Part shown: positions 26,976 through 35,928 of the stretch, in pieces
Layout of the letters: each line of letters begins with the position of its first letter
How positions within the stretch are numbered: position 1 is the first letter of the stretch
From: Streptomyces katrae
GTDB taxonomy: Bacteria > Actinomycetota > Actinomycetes > Streptomycetales > Streptomycetaceae
DNA: 64,000 nt
NCBI RefSeq assembly: GCF_000717655.1
Contig: NZ_JNZY01000001.1
Location: 372,001-436,000, forward strand
Direction: 5' to 3'
Program-made: the position numbers and the translations under genes
The notes under the pieces: model-generated
The model's database searches: none
Seen by the model: only the letters and a program-made list of their open reading frames with translations
Told to the model about the DNA's origin: nothing

Positions 26976-29380
26976 TACTGGCAGGCCTCGCAGGACTCGG
27001 GGTTCTCAAGGGAGCAGGCCAGGGCGTCCGCGTCGACGGCCTGCGGAAGCGGGGTGGCGGCGGGCACGGCGCTGCCGGACGCGGCGCGGGCGATCTTCGT
27101 CGCCGGGCGCGAGCGCAGGTAGTACGTGGTCTTCAGACCCTTCTTCCAGGCGTACGCGTACATCGACGACAGCTTGCCGATGGTGGGCGTCTCCAGGAAC
27201 AGGTTCAGCGACTGCGCCTGGTCCAGGAACGGCGTACGGGCCGCCGCCATGTCGATCAGACCGCGCTGCGGGATCTCCCACGCCGTGCGGTACAACTCGC
27301 GCACCTCGGCCGGGATCCAGCCGAAGCCCTGGACGGAGCCGGAGGACTCGCGCAGCGCCTCACGGGTCTGCGCGTCCCACACGCCGAGCTTCTTCAGCTC
27401 CTCCACCAGGTAGGCGTTGACCTGGAGGAACTCACCGCTCAGCGTCTCGCGCTTGAAGAGATTGGAGACCTGCGGCTCGATGCACTCGTACACGCCGGCG
27501 ATCGAGGCGATCGTCGCCGTCGGGGCGATGGCCAGGAGCAGGGAGTTGCGCATGCCGGACTTCGCGATCCGGGCGCGCAGGGCGTCCCAGCGCTCGGGCC
27601 AGTTCAGCTCCACGTCGAAGTGGTCGGGGTGCAGGACGCCGCGGGCGGTGCGGGTCTGCTCCCAGGCCGGGAGGGGGCCGCTGCGCTCGGCGAGGTCGCA
27701 GGAGGCCTCGTACGCGGCCAGCATGATGCGCTCGGAGAGCTTGGTGGACAGGGCCTTCGCCTCGGGGGAGTCGAAGGGCATCTTCATCTTGAAGAAGACG
27801 TCCTGGAGGCCCATCGCGCCCAGGCCCACCGGCCGCCACCGGGCGTTGGAACGGCCCGCCTGCTCGGTCGGGTAGAAGTTGATGTCCACGACGCGGTCGA
27901 GGAAGGTGACCGCGGTGCGGACGGTCTCGTCCAGGCGCTCCCAGTCGATGTCGCGACCGTCGGCGGTGTCGATGACGAACGCGCCCATGTTGACCGAACC
28001 GAGGTTGCAGACGGCCGTCTCGCCGTCGTTGGTGACCTCGATGATCTCGGTGCACAGGTTGGAGGAGTGGACGACGGTGCCCGGCTCGGCGGTCTGGTTC
28101 GCCGTGCGGTTGGAGGCGTCCTTGAAGGTCATCCAGCCCTGGCCGGTCTGCGCGAGGGTGCGCATCATCCGGCCGTAGAGGTCGCGGGCGGGCATGGTCT
28201 TGCGGGCCAGGCCGTCCGCCTCGGCCTTGCGGTAGGCGGCGTCGAACGCGTCGCCCCACAGGTCGACCAGCTCGGGCACGTCGGCCGGGGAGAACAGCGA
28301 CCAGTCGGCGTCCGCGTTGACGCGGCGCATGAACTCGTCCGGGACCCAGTGCGCCAGGTTCAGGTTGTGCGTACGGCGCTGGTCCTCGCCGGTGTTGTCG
28401 CGGAGCTCCAGGAACTCCTCGATGTCCGCGTGCCAGGTCTCCAGGTAGACGGCGGCGGCGCCCTTGCGGCGGCCGCCCTGGTTCACGGCGGCGACGGAGG
28501 CGTCGAGGGTCTTGAGGAACGGCACGATGCCGTTGGAGTGGCCGTTCGTCCCGCGGATCAGCGAACCGCGGGCGCGGATGCGCGAGTACGAGAGGCCGAT
28601 GCCGCCGGCGTGCTTCGACAGGCGGGCGACCTGGTGGTAGCGGTCGTAGATCGAGTCGAGCTCGTCCAGCGGGGAGTCCAGCAGGTAGCAGGAGGACATC
28701 TGCGGGTGCCGGGTGCCGGAGTTGAAGAGCGTGGGGGAGGACGGCAGGTAGTCGAGGCGGCTCATCAGCCGGTAGAGCGAGGCCACTTCCTCGAGGGCCT
28801 GGACGCTGTCGTTCTCGGCGAGGCCGCAGGCCACGCGCAGCATGAAGTGCTGCGGGGTCTCGACGACCTGGCGGGTGATCGGGTGGCGCAGCAGGTAGCG
28901 GCTGTGCAGGGTGCGCAGGCCGAAGAAGCCGAAGCGGTCGTCGGCGCCCTCGGCGAGGGTGTGTTCGACCAGTGCGTCCAGGCGGCTCGCGTGCAGCGCG
29001 ACGAACTCGGCGGTCCGGTCGGCGATCAGGCCCTCGCGGTGGCCGACCGCGACGGAGGCGGAGAAGGAGGTGGCTCCCTGGCCGGCGGCTTCCTCGGCGA
29101 CGGCCAGCGTCAGCAGCCGGGCGGCGAGCCGGGAGTACGCCGGATCCTCGGAGATGAGACCGGCGGCGGCCTCCGTGGCCAGCCCGCGCAGTTCGGCCTC
29201 GTCGGCGGCGGCGCTGCGCCCGCGGAGGGCGGCGGCGGCGACCCGGCCCGGGTCGGTGTCGGGGAGGTCGGCCGTCAGCTCGGTGAGGGTACGCAGCAGT
29301 GCGGCCCCAGGTCCCCCGGTCTCGATTCCGGTGTCGGACGGGTCGGACTCGGCGCGCGGTGCGGAAGGCGCGATGGTCAC
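26975..29380 (-). CDS. nrdA: Class I ribonucleotide reductase large (catalytic) subunit
   Basis: The 801-residue catalytic subunit converts ribonucleoside diphosphates to deoxy forms. Active-site cysteines appear in MSSCYLLD, SSNLCTEI and AVCNLGSVNMG, and the redox-relay CxxC is at the extreme C-terminus (ESCEACQ). No clear ATP-cone is seen in the first 90 residues. The start is GTG 29380, with GGGAGAG upstream; the open frame beyond it is leader. About 150 bases further upstream lies a cobalamin riboswitch, so this oxygen-dependent enzyme is shut off when B12 allows the class II enzyme to work. Confidence 0.96.
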   Translation of the reverse strand: MTIAPSAPRAESDPSDTGIETGGPGAALLRTLTELTADLPDTDPGRVAAAALRGRSAAADEAELRGLATEAAAGLISEDPAYSRLAARLLTLAVAEEAAGQGATSFSASVAVGHREGLIADRTAEFVALHASRLDALVEHTLAEGADDRFGFFGLRTLHSRYLLRHPITRQVVETPQHFMLRVACGLAENDSVQALEEVASLYRLMSRLDYLPSSPTLFNSGTRHPQMSSCYLLDSPLDELDSIYDRYHQVARLSKHAGGIGLSYSRIRARGSLIRGTNGHSNGIVPFLKTLDASVAAVNQGGRRKGAAAVYLETWHADIEEFLELRDNTGEDQRRTHNLNLAHWVPDEFMRRVNADADWSLFSPADVPELVDLWGDAFDAAYRKAEADGLARKTMPARDLYGRMMRTLAQTGQGWMTFKDASNRTANQTAEPGTVVHSSNLCTEIIEVTNDGETAVCNLGSVNMGAFVIDTADGRDIDWERLDETVRTAVTFLDRVVDINFYPTEQAGRSNARWRPVGLGAMGLQDVFFKMKMPFDSPEAKALSTKLSERIMLAAYEASCDLAERSGPLPAWEQTRTARGVLHPDHFDVELNWPERWDALRARIAKSGMRNSLLLAIAPTATIASIAGVYECIEPQVSNLFKRETLSGEFLQVNAYLVEELKKLGVWDAQTREALRESSGSVQGFGWIPAEVRELYRTAWEIPQRGLIDMAAARTPFLDQAQSLNLFLETPTIGKLSSMYAYAWKKGLKTTYYLRSRPATKIARAASGSAVPAATPLPQAVDADALACSLENPESCEACQ

Positions 29381-29532
29381 GGGGGGAGCTCTCCCTCGCT
29401 CGGCTCCGGGACACCTGCGGTGCGGGCGCGAGCGGGCGCGCGCGGGCACGGCCTCGGGGGGCACACCGCGCGGCGTCCACCGGCCCAACCGCGAGGCCCG
29501 GACGTGTCGGCACCCGGTTCGGTCGAGCCGGG

Positions 29533-29640
29533 CGCACTGTCGGCAGGTCCTCGGACTTGCGGTGACACCAATGGGTGTACTTCATACCGTTGCGGGACAG
29601 TTCCGGATTCGCACCGGATTCCCCTGCGACGACAGCGAGC
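29533..29640 (-). promoter_or_regulatory. Cobalamin (B12) riboswitch of the nrdABS operon
   Basis: On the minus strand the conserved cobalamin-aptamer signatures appear in order: GGGGAATCCGGTGCGAATCC, CTGTCCCGCAACGGT and the B12 box AAGTCCGAGGACCTGCCG. A closing helix pairs GCTGTCG (29636-29630) with CGACAGT (29542-29536). This leader precedes nrdA and matches the B12-repressed nrdABS leader described in S. coelicolor. A TATGCT -10 lies at 29650-29645. Confidence 0.92.
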
Positions 29641-29675
29641 ATGAGCATACATGTGGGGGCCGCTTCCTGTGCGAC

Positions 29676-29691
29676 CCCCTAGATGTTGTGT
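29676..29691 (-). promoter_or_regulatory. Probable NrdR box upstream of nrdA
   Basis: On the minus strand ACACAACATCTAGGGG resembles the 16-bp NrdR consensus (ACACWATATATWGTGT), matching in the ACAC...A.A...TAG.G frame. It sits about 35 bases upstream of the riboswitch. A second, weaker box may lie near 29643-29658, about three helical turns away, as is usual for paired NrdR sites. Confidence 0.55.
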
Positions 29692-29699
29692 CGGCGTGG

Positions 29700-30200
29700 C
29701 TACAGTTCGAGACCGTACGTGAGCAGAGTGAGGCCGGGGACGGGCTCCCAGTCCCGTTCGGGCGTGCGCACGAAGCCGAGTCGTTCGTAGATCCGGTGGG
29801 CGCCGGCCATGTCCTGCGTGGTGGACAGGACGAGGCGTCGCACGCCCTCGATGGCCCGCGCCCGCTCCATGCAGGCCCGTACGAGCGCCTCTCCGGCGCC
29901 CCGCCCGCGGCCCTCCCGGGCGACGGCCAGCATCCGGAACTCGGCCTCGCCGGCGACGGCGATGTCGCACAGCGGGCTCCCGGGCGCGGCGAACGCCACA
30001 CCGCCGAGGAGCTGTCCGTCGCTCGCGGCGGCGACGAGTATCACCCCGTCGCGCGCCCGCCCGGCCACGTCCTGCAGCCGCGCGAGGTACGGGTCGTCCT
30101 CGCCGAACGTGAGCAGCCCGTCCCCGAGGTACGCCTGCGCGGTGATTTCCCCGAGCGTCCCGTACTCCGCCGCCAGCGCTTCCCTGATCACGATGTCCAT
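29700..30200 (-). CDS. GNAT-family N-acetyltransferase
   Basis: This is a 166-residue single-domain GNAT protein. Motif A, the acetyl-CoA loop, is MLAVAREGRGRGAGEALV at about 91-108, and the C-terminal motif B contains GAHRIYERLGFVRTPERDW. Substrate unknown. The stop codon is immediately upstream of the nrd regulatory region, so the end of this gene abuts the NrdR box. It is divergent from the Uma2-like gene. Confidence 0.88.
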   Translation of the reverse strand: MDIVIREALAAEYGTLGEITAQAYLGDGLLTFGEDDPYLARLQDVAGRARDGVILVAAASDGQLLGGVAFAAPGSPLCDIAVAGEAEFRMLAVAREGRGRGAGEALVRACMERARAIEGVRRLVLSTTQDMAGAHRIYERLGFVRTPERDWEPVPGLTLLTYGLEL

Positions 30201-30277
30201 GCGGTCGAGTGTGCCGGACGGCTGTCGGGGCCCGGCGCTATCGTCGAGACAGCACCGTCGAGGAAGGCGAGCGAGGC

Positions 30278-30862
30278 ATGACCGTGATGACCGACCGGCC
30301 CCACATGACGACCGAAGTGTTCGAGCACCTCGCCCGGATAGCAGCCCGCGAGGAGGAGGGGCTGCGACTGGAATTCATCGGTGGGGTGCTGAGGAGCAAG
30401 GCAATGACGGACGGGGACCACGGGCGGATCATCCTGTGGTTGACGCGGATCTGTATCCAGCACCACCCGGGCTTCTGGCTGCACCCAGGGCAGGGAATCA
30501 AGGCAGAGCAGTACCGGGAGGGCCGTGCCATTCCGGACGGCGTACTGGCGCACGAGGACGCGTTCGTCGGGCAGGGTGACTGGGTGGACCCGGGCCCGAT
30601 CCTGATGGCTGTCGAAGTGACCTCGTGGGACTCTGACACTGAGCGGCGAGACCGGATCGAGAAGCCGCGTGCGTACGCGGAGACCGGCATCCCGGTCTAC
30701 CTGCTCGTCGATCGGCTCAAATGCCAGGTTCTCGTCCACAGTGACCCGGATGGCGCCCGCTACGAGACGGTACGCACGGTGCCGTTCGGCAGGGAAGTCC
30801 GGCTCCCGGACCCCGTCGGCATCACCCTGGATACCGAGCCCCTCAAGGACTGGGTGCGCTGA
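30278..30862 (+). CDS. Uma2-family (DUF820) PD-(D/E)XK endonuclease-like protein
   Basis: The 194-residue protein has the Uma2 restriction-endonuclease-like core: RLEFIGGVLRSKAM, the PDGVLAHED acidic site and MAVEVTSWDSDTERRDR ... KPRAYAETGIPVYLLVD. The PD...E-x-S...K arrangement suggests an intact metal-dependent nuclease site. These proteins are highly expanded in Streptomyces and of unknown cellular role; no methyltransferase or toxin-antitoxin partner is adjacent. The ATG at 30278 has GAGG upstream; the frame is open to 30209. Confidence 0.83.
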   Translation: MTVMTDRPHMTTEVFEHLARIAAREEEGLRLEFIGGVLRSKAMTDGDHGRIILWLTRICIQHHPGFWLHPGQGIKAEQYREGRAIPDGVLAHEDAFVGQGDWVDPGPILMAVEVTSWDSDTERRDRIEKPRAYAETGIPVYLLVDRLKCQVLVHSDPDGARYETVRTVPFGREVRLPDPVGITLDTEPLKDWVR

Positions 30863-30872
30863 CTCGTACAGC

Positions 30873-30909
30873 GTGAAGGGCTCCGCCGGTGACCGGCGGA
30901 GCCCTTCAC
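30873..30909. terminator. Bidirectional terminator
   Basis: A perfect 17-bp stem (GTGAAGGGCTCCGCCGG, loop TGA) lies between the Uma2-like gene and the convergent ybdD-like gene. Confidence 0.88.
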
Positions 30910-30916
30910 CCGCGTC

Positions 30917-31114
30917 TCAGCAGCAGCGGAAGCCCTCGCGGGGGTCCGCCTCGCGCGAGTCCGTACGGGCGCGTTCGAAGGCGCGGCGGGTCATGACCTC
31001 CGCGTGCGGGTCGTGCGTACGGGCGTGGGCGACGTAGCGGTCGTACGCCGCCTCGCCCGAGAACTCCCGTACGAAGAACCGCGCCTTCGCCAGCGCCGCG
31101 CGGACGCCGCTCAC
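30917..31114 (-). CDS. YbdD/YjiX-family small protein
   Basis: The 65-residue protein belongs to the YbdD/YjiX (DUF466) family that accompanies CstA carbon-starvation transporters. The family core FSGEAAYDRYVAHARTHDPHAEVMTRRAFERAR is complete and the protein ends in Cys-Cys. Its GTG start overlaps the cstA stop (GTGA), so it is translationally coupled to cstA. In enterobacteria the pair takes part in pyruvate uptake; the role here is inferred. Confidence 0.88.
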   Translation of the reverse strand: MSGVRAALAKARFFVREFSGEAAYDRYVAHARTHDPHAEVMTRRAFERARTDSREADPREGFRCC

Positions 31115-33378
31115 GCCACCGGCTCCTTCACGCGGCCGCCGCCCGAGTCCAGGCCGGCGGCGGCGAGCTCGGCCCGCTCCTCGGGCGTCGCGATGAGCCC
31201 GGCAGGGGCGATGATCTTCGACTCGGTCCATGGGACCTCGGACAGCCTGACCGCCTCGGGGGCGGCGATCGCCTTGAAGCAGGTCCGCGCCGCGTCCAGC
31301 AGCACGATGATGATCAGGATCGCGAACAGCGCCGACAGCGCGCCGTCGACCGTGGCGTTGGTGACCACGGTGTGCATCTCGTCCATGTTCTTGGCGGGCG
31401 GCAGCACCTTCCCGGCGTCGATCCCGGTCTGGTACTTGTCGCGCTGCGCGAAGAAGCCGACCTTCACGTCGTCGGAGAACACCTTCTGGTAGCTCGCGGT
31501 GAGGGTGACGGCCACGTCCCAGGCCAGCGGGACGCCGGTCACCCAGGCCCACTTGAGCCGCCCGGACTTGACGAGCAGCGTGGTGCAGACGGCCAGGGCC
31601 ACTGCCGCGAGCAGCTGGTTCGCGATCCCGAACAGCGGGAACAGCTGGTTGATGCCGCCCAGCGGGTCCTTGATGCCGACCCACAGGAAGTAGCCCCAGC
31701 CGCCGACGACGAGCGCGCTCGCCAGCCAGACGCCCGGCTTCCAGCTGACGTCCTTGAAGGGCTTGTGCACGTTGCCCAGGGTGTCCTGGAGCATGAACCG
31801 GCCGACACGGGTGCCCGCGTCGAGGGTCGTCAGGATGAACAGCGCCTCGAACATGATCGCGAAGTGGTACCAGAACGCCTTCATCCCGGCGCCCCCGACC
31901 ACGGACGAGAAGATCTCCGACATTCCGAGTGCGAACGTCGGCGCGCCGCCCGTCCGGGACAGCAGGCTGGCCTCCTCGACGTCCTTCGCGGCCTGCGCGA
32001 GGTACTCGGGCGACACGGCGAAGCCGAAGTTGGTCACGGCCTGCGAGGCGGTCTCGACGGTGGTGCCGATGACGCCGGCGGGGGAGTTGACCGCGAAGAA
32101 CAGGCCGGGCTCGATGATGGTGGCCGCGATGATCGCCATGACGGCGACGAAGGACTCCGTCAGCATGGCGCCGTAGCCGATGACCCGGACCTGGGTCTCC
32201 TTCTGGATCATCTTCGGGGTGGTGCCCGAGGAGACCAGCGCGTGGAAGCCGGACAGGGCGCCGCAGGCGATGGTGATGAACACGAAGGGGAACATCGACC
32301 CGGCGAAGACCGGCCCGTCCCCGCGGGCGGCGAAGTCGGTGACGGCGGGCATCTTCAGCGTCGGCATCGCCAGCACCACGCCCACCGCCATCAGCGCGAT
32401 GGTGCCGACCTTCATGAAGGTGGACAGGTAGTCGCGGGGCGCGAGCAGCATCCACACCGGCAGCACCGAGGCGACGAAGCCGTACGCGACCATCCAGAGG
32501 ACGAGCGTCTCCTTCTCCAGCGTGAAGGTGCCCGCCAGGGAGGACTCGGCGACCCAGCCGCCCGCGACGATGGCGAGCAGCAGCAGGGCGACGCCGATGA
32601 CCGAGATCTCGGTGACCCGGCCCGGCCGCAGGACGCGCAGGTAGAAGCCCATGAAGAGGGCGATCGGGATGGTCATGCCGATGGAGAAGACGCCCCAGGG
32701 GGAGTGCGCGAGCGCGTTGACGATGACCAGGGCGAGCACGGCCAGCAGGATGATCATGATGGCGAACACGGCGATCAGGGCGGCGGCTCCGCCGACGGGG
32801 CCGATCTCGTCCCGGGCCATCTGGCCCAGGGAGCGGCCGTCGCGGCGGGTGGAGAAGAAGAGGGTGACCATGTCCTGGACGGCGCCGGCGAAGATGACGC
32901 CCGCGACGATCCAGATGGTGCCCGGCAGGTAGCCCATCTGTGCGGCGAGCACGGGGCCGACCAGCGGACCGGCGCCGGCCACGGCGGCGAAGTGATGACC
33001 GAAGAGCACCCGGCGGTCGGTGGGGTGGAAGTCGACACCGTTGTCAAGGCGTTCGGCCGGGGTGGCCCGCGTCTTGTCGACCTTCAGGACCCGGTGGGAG
33101 ATGAAGCGGGCGTAGAAGCGGTACCCGATGGCGTACGAACCCAGCGCGGCGGCGAGCAGCCAGGCGGCCGAGATCTCCTCGCCGCGCGAGAGAGCGAGGA
33201 TGCCCCAGCCGAGGGCCCCGACGAGACCGACGAGCACCCAGACGGCGACTGCCCTGGGGGTCATGCCCCCCTTCGTCAGGCCGCCCGACGCCATGTCCCC
33301 TGATGCGGAAGGCGAGTCCGCCGCCGTGCCCGGACTCGCCGCGTTCCGTTCTGTACTTGTTGCTTCCGGTTCCGGCAT
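31111..33378 (-). CDS. cstA: Carbon starvation protein CstA (pyruvate/peptide transporter)
   Basis: This is a large polytopic inner-membrane transporter of about 755 residues with some 16-18 predicted helices. Family signatures include FHPTDRRVLFGHHFAAVAGAGPLVGP near 120, GAVQDMVTLFFSTRRDGRSLGQMA and the TLDAGTRVGRFMLQDTLG block. CstA-type proteins import pyruvate or peptides during carbon limitation. ATG 33378 (MPEPEATST, AGGGG upstream) is preferred over 33402. It lies downstream of dasR with about 110 bases between and is coupled to the ybdD-like gene. Confidence 0.93.
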   Translation of the reverse strand: MPEPEATSTERNAASPGTAADSPSASGDMASGGLTKGGMTPRAVAVWVLVGLVGALGWGILALSRGEEISAAWLLAAALGSYAIGYRFYARFISHRVLKVDKTRATPAERLDNGVDFHPTDRRVLFGHHFAAVAGAGPLVGPVLAAQMGYLPGTIWIVAGVIFAGAVQDMVTLFFSTRRDGRSLGQMARDEIGPVGGAAALIAVFAIMIILLAVLALVIVNALAHSPWGVFSIGMTIPIALFMGFYLRVLRPGRVTEISVIGVALLLLAIVAGGWVAESSLAGTFTLEKETLVLWMVAYGFVASVLPVWMLLAPRDYLSTFMKVGTIALMAVGVVLAMPTLKMPAVTDFAARGDGPVFAGSMFPFVFITIACGALSGFHALVSSGTTPKMIQKETQVRVIGYGAMLTESFVAVMAIIAATIIEPGLFFAVNSPAGVIGTTVETASQAVTNFGFAVSPEYLAQAAKDVEEASLLSRTGGAPTFALGMSEIFSSVVGGAGMKAFWYHFAIMFEALFILTTLDAGTRVGRFMLQDTLGNVHKPFKDVSWKPGVWLASALVVGGWGYFLWVGIKDPLGGINQLFPLFGIANQLLAAVALAVCTTLLVKSGRLKWAWVTGVPLAWDVAVTLTASYQKVFSDDVKVGFFAQRDKYQTGIDAGKVLPPAKNMDEMHTVVTNATVDGALSALFAILIIIVLLDAARTCFKAIAAPEAVRLSEVPWTESKIIAPAGLIATPEERAELAAAGLDSGGGRVKEPVA

Positions 33379-33485
33379 GATCCTCGTCCCCTCGTTGATC
33401 ATCTGCTTAAGCGCAGGGAATCTACGGGGGCCGCCCGGTGAACGTAAGCCCCCGTCCGTATAGCGGAACGAGAGTCAACTACGAA

Positions 33486-34250
33486 TCAGACGGCGGGGCG
33501 CTGGAGTCGGGCGACGAACTTGTAACGATCGCCGCGGTACACCGAGCGGACCCACTCCACCGGTTCGCCGTCGGCGTCCAGGGAGTGGCGGGAGAGCATC
33601 AGCATCGGCAGGCCGACGTCGGTGCCCAGCAGGCCCGCCTCGCGCGGGGTGGCCAGGGAGGTCTCGATGGTCTCCTCGGCCTCCGCCAGCCGTACGTCGT
33701 ACACCTCGGCGAGGGCGGTGTAGAGGGAGGTGTACTTGGCCAGCGAGCGGCGCAGCGCGGGGAAGCGCTTGGCCGAGAGGTGGGTGGTCTCGATGGCCAT
33801 CGGCTCGCCGCTGGCGAGGCGCAGCCGCTCGATGCGCAGTACCCGCCCGCCCGTGGCGATCTTGAGCAACCCGGCCAGGGTGTCGTCGGCCGTCACGTAG
33901 CCGATGTCGAGGAGTTGGGACGTGGGCTCCAGCCCTTGGGCCCGCATGTCCTCCGTGTACGAGGACAGTTGGAGCGGCTGGGAGACCTTCGGTTTCGCGA
34001 CAAAGGTGCCTTTGCCCTGAATGCGCTCCAGCCGGCCCTCGACGACGAGTTCCTGGAGCGCCTGGCGCACGGTGGTCCGCGAGGTGTCGAATTCGGCCGC
34101 GAGCGTGCGCTCCGGCGGTACCGGCGTGCCGGGGGGCAGCGTCTCGGTCATGTCGAGCAAGTGCCGCTTGAGTCGGTAGTACTTGGGCACACGCGCCGTG
34201 CGAGTGGCTGCCCCGCCTTCCGGCTCCGTGGTCGCCCCTTCGGTGGACAT
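33486..34250 (-). CDS. dasR: GntR/HutC-family global regulator DasR
   Basis: DasR represses aminosugar uptake and metabolism, chitinases and antibiotic genes, and is released by glucosamine-6-phosphate. From ATG 34250 it is 254 residues, with the winged helix at about 20-85 ([27 protein letters not shown]) and a UTRA effector domain after residue 100. The sequence is nearly what I know of S. coelicolor DasR, including [20 protein letters not shown]. It is divergent from dasA with two dre-type sites between them. The ATG at 34289 is an alternative start. Confidence 0.96.
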   Translation of the reverse strand: MSTEGATTEPEGGAATRTARVPKYYRLKRHLLDMTETLPPGTPVPPERTLAAEFDTSRTTVRQALQELVVEGRLERIQGKGTFVAKPKVSQPLQLSSYTEDMRAQGLEPTSQLLDIGYVTADDTLAGLLKIATGGRVLRIERLRLASGEPMAIETTHLSAKRFPALRRSLAKYTSLYTALAEVYDVRLAEAEETIETSLATPREAGLLGTDVGLPMLMLSRHSLDADGEPVEWVRSVYRGDRYKFVARLQRPAV

Positions 34251-34409
34251 CGCCGCCCGCCTTCCCGACTCCAGTTTCGCTGCCGTCACCGGCTCCTCCG
34301 ATATGTGCGGTCACATCGTGACACGGGTGGGAGGGCAGGCCTCCTCCCTCCCCCAGGTGTCGGTCCGGTAACGGACCGATCACCCGCTCATTAGACCCTT
34401 GACACCCCT

Positions 34410-34425
34410 AAAGGTCTAGGCCAAG
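34410..34425 (+). promoter_or_regulatory. DasR-responsive element (dre) 1 upstream of dasA
   Basis: AAAGGTCTAGGCCAAG carries the central GGTCTAG.CCA of the dre consensus ACTGGTCTAGACCAGT. It is the weaker of two sites in the dasR-dasA intergenic region. Confidence 0.65.
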
Positions 34426-34433
34426 CTCCGGTT

Positions 34434-34449
34434 ACTGGTCTAAACCAAT
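34434..34449 (+). promoter_or_regulatory. DasR-responsive element (dre) 2 upstream of dasA
   Basis: ACTGGTCTAAACCAAT agrees with the dre consensus ACTGGTCTAGACCAGT at all but three positions. It lies about 90 bases before the dasA start, 24 bases downstream of site 1. Confidence 0.85.
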
Positions 34450-34541
34450 ATGGATCAGATCCCGGCCCCACGGGCAGTACTTGGTGCATGTCACCGCGGC
34501 GGGCGAGGGAAGTTGCAGGCAGCATCCCTGAGGAGGGTGGC

Positions 34542-35825
34542 GTGAAGCGCAAGCTCATCGCGGCGGTCAGTGTCGCGGGCATGATGGTCGGAGTCGCGGC
34601 GTGCGGCAACGGCGGCGACGACAAGGGGAAGACCGACGCGGGCGGCGCCAAGGAGATCACCGTCTGGGTGATGGACGGCTCCGCGCCCAAGGCCTGGATC
34701 GACGCGGTCAACGCGGAGTTCTCGGCCAAGCACCCGGGTGTCACCGTCAAGGTCGAAGAGCAGCAGTGGAAGGGCATCCAGGAGAAGGTCACCACGGCCC
34801 TCTCCGAGAACACCCCGCCGGACGTCCTCGAGCTCGGCAACACCCAGACCTCCGGCTACGCGGTCACCGGCGGCCTCGCCGACCTGACCAAGGACAAGTC
34901 CAAGCTCGGCGCGGACGCCTGGCAGAAGAGCATGCTCGCCTCCGCCGAATACGACGGCAAGCTCTACTCCGCTCCCTGGTACGCGGCCAACCGCGTCGTC
35001 GTGTACGACAAGAAGGCCTTCGCGAAGGCCGGCGTCACCCCGCCGACCACCCGCGACGAGTGGATCGCCGGCCTCGACAAGCTGAAGGCCGCGGACCCGT
35101 CCTCGCAGCCGATCTACCTGCCCGGCCAGAGCTGGTACGTCCTCGCCGGCTTCGTCTGGGACGAGGGCGGCGAACTCGCGGTCAAGGACGGCGACAAGTG
35201 GAAGGGCGGCCTCGGCACCCCCCAGGCCGCGTCCGCGATGGAGTTCTACAAGAAGCTCCAGTCCTACTCCACCGCCCCGAAGGACAAGGACGAGGCCACC
35301 CCGCAGCAGTCCACCGACGTCGTTCCCAAGGGCGGCGTCGCCTCCTGGATCGGCCTCGGCTGGGAGGCCGGCGGTGCGGAGAAGGCCCTGAAGGAGGCGG
35401 GCAAGGAAGCCGACTTCGGCTACTTCCCGATCCCGGGCAAGACCGCCGACAAGCCGGGCACCGTCTTCCTCGGCGGCTCGAACCTCGCCGTCGCCGAGCG
35501 CTCCAAGAACAAGGAGCTCGCCAAGGAGTGGCTGGCCCTCGCCGCCGGCAAGGACCAGATGACGAAGTACGCCGCCGAGACCAAGGGTGCGCTGCTCCCG
35601 AACCAGGCCGGCGCGAACTTCACCCCCGCCGCGGGCTCCTTCGCCGAGGCGATGGGCAAGGGCGGCGTCAACGGCCGCATCACCCCGGTCACCCCGGGCT
35701 GGGCGAACGTCGAGACCGAGCCCAACCCGCTCAAGGAGTTCATGACCAAGGTCCTGAAGGGTGAGGACGCCGCCAAGGCGGGCGCGGACGCGGACAAGGA
35801 AATCGCGAACCGCATCAACAAGTAG
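34542..35825 (+). CDS. dasA: N,N'-diacetylchitobiose-binding lipoprotein DasA
   Basis: This is the extracellular solute-binding component of the DasABC importer. From GTG 34542 (GAGGAGGG upstream) the 427-residue precursor has a basic n-region, a hydrophobic core and the lipobox GVAAC with Cys21, then a type-1 sugar-binding fold (EITVWVMDGSAPKAWIDAVNAEF). The mature lipoprotein delivers chito-oligosaccharides to DasB/DasC. The ATPase is not encoded here; in Streptomyces the shared MsiK serves. Expression is under two dre sites. Confidence 0.95.
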   Translation: MKRKLIAAVSVAGMMVGVAACGNGGDDKGKTDAGGAKEITVWVMDGSAPKAWIDAVNAEFSAKHPGVTVKVEEQQWKGIQEKVTTALSENTPPDVLELGNTQTSGYAVTGGLADLTKDKSKLGADAWQKSMLASAEYDGKLYSAPWYAANRVVVYDKKAFAKAGVTPPTTRDEWIAGLDKLKAADPSSQPIYLPGQSWYVLAGFVWDEGGELAVKDGDKWKGGLGTPQAASAMEFYKKLQSYSTAPKDKDEATPQQSTDVVPKGGVASWIGLGWEAGGAEKALKEAGKEADFGYFPIPGKTADKPGTVFLGGSNLAVAERSKNKELAKEWLALAAGKDQMTKYAAETKGALLPNQAGANFTPAAGSFAEAMGKGGVNGRITPVTPGWANVETEPNPLKEFMTKVLKGEDAAKAGADADKEIANRINK

Positions 35826-35833
35826 CACCCAGC

Positions 35834-35876
35834 ACCGGGGGTGCGGTGGCGCCCACGCGCCCGCCGCACCCCCGGT
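35834..35876 (+). terminator. Intercistronic hairpin between dasA and dasB
   Basis: A perfect 13-bp stem (ACCGGGGGTGCGG against CCGCACCCCCGGT, 17-base loop) starts eight bases after the dasA stop. It could stabilise the dasA message or partly terminate, giving more binding protein than permease. Confidence 0.65.
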
Positions 35877-35928
35877 CGCGCATCGACAGACCCGTGCGAC
35901 GCCCGACCGCAGCCGAGGTAACCAAGAC

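Noticed and set aside
27432..29648. Minus-strand open frame of 738 codons covering the riboswitch and most of nrdA
   Set aside because: It is the wrong frame of nrdA, is Arg/Pro-rich, and its proposed start lies inside the cobalamin aptamer.
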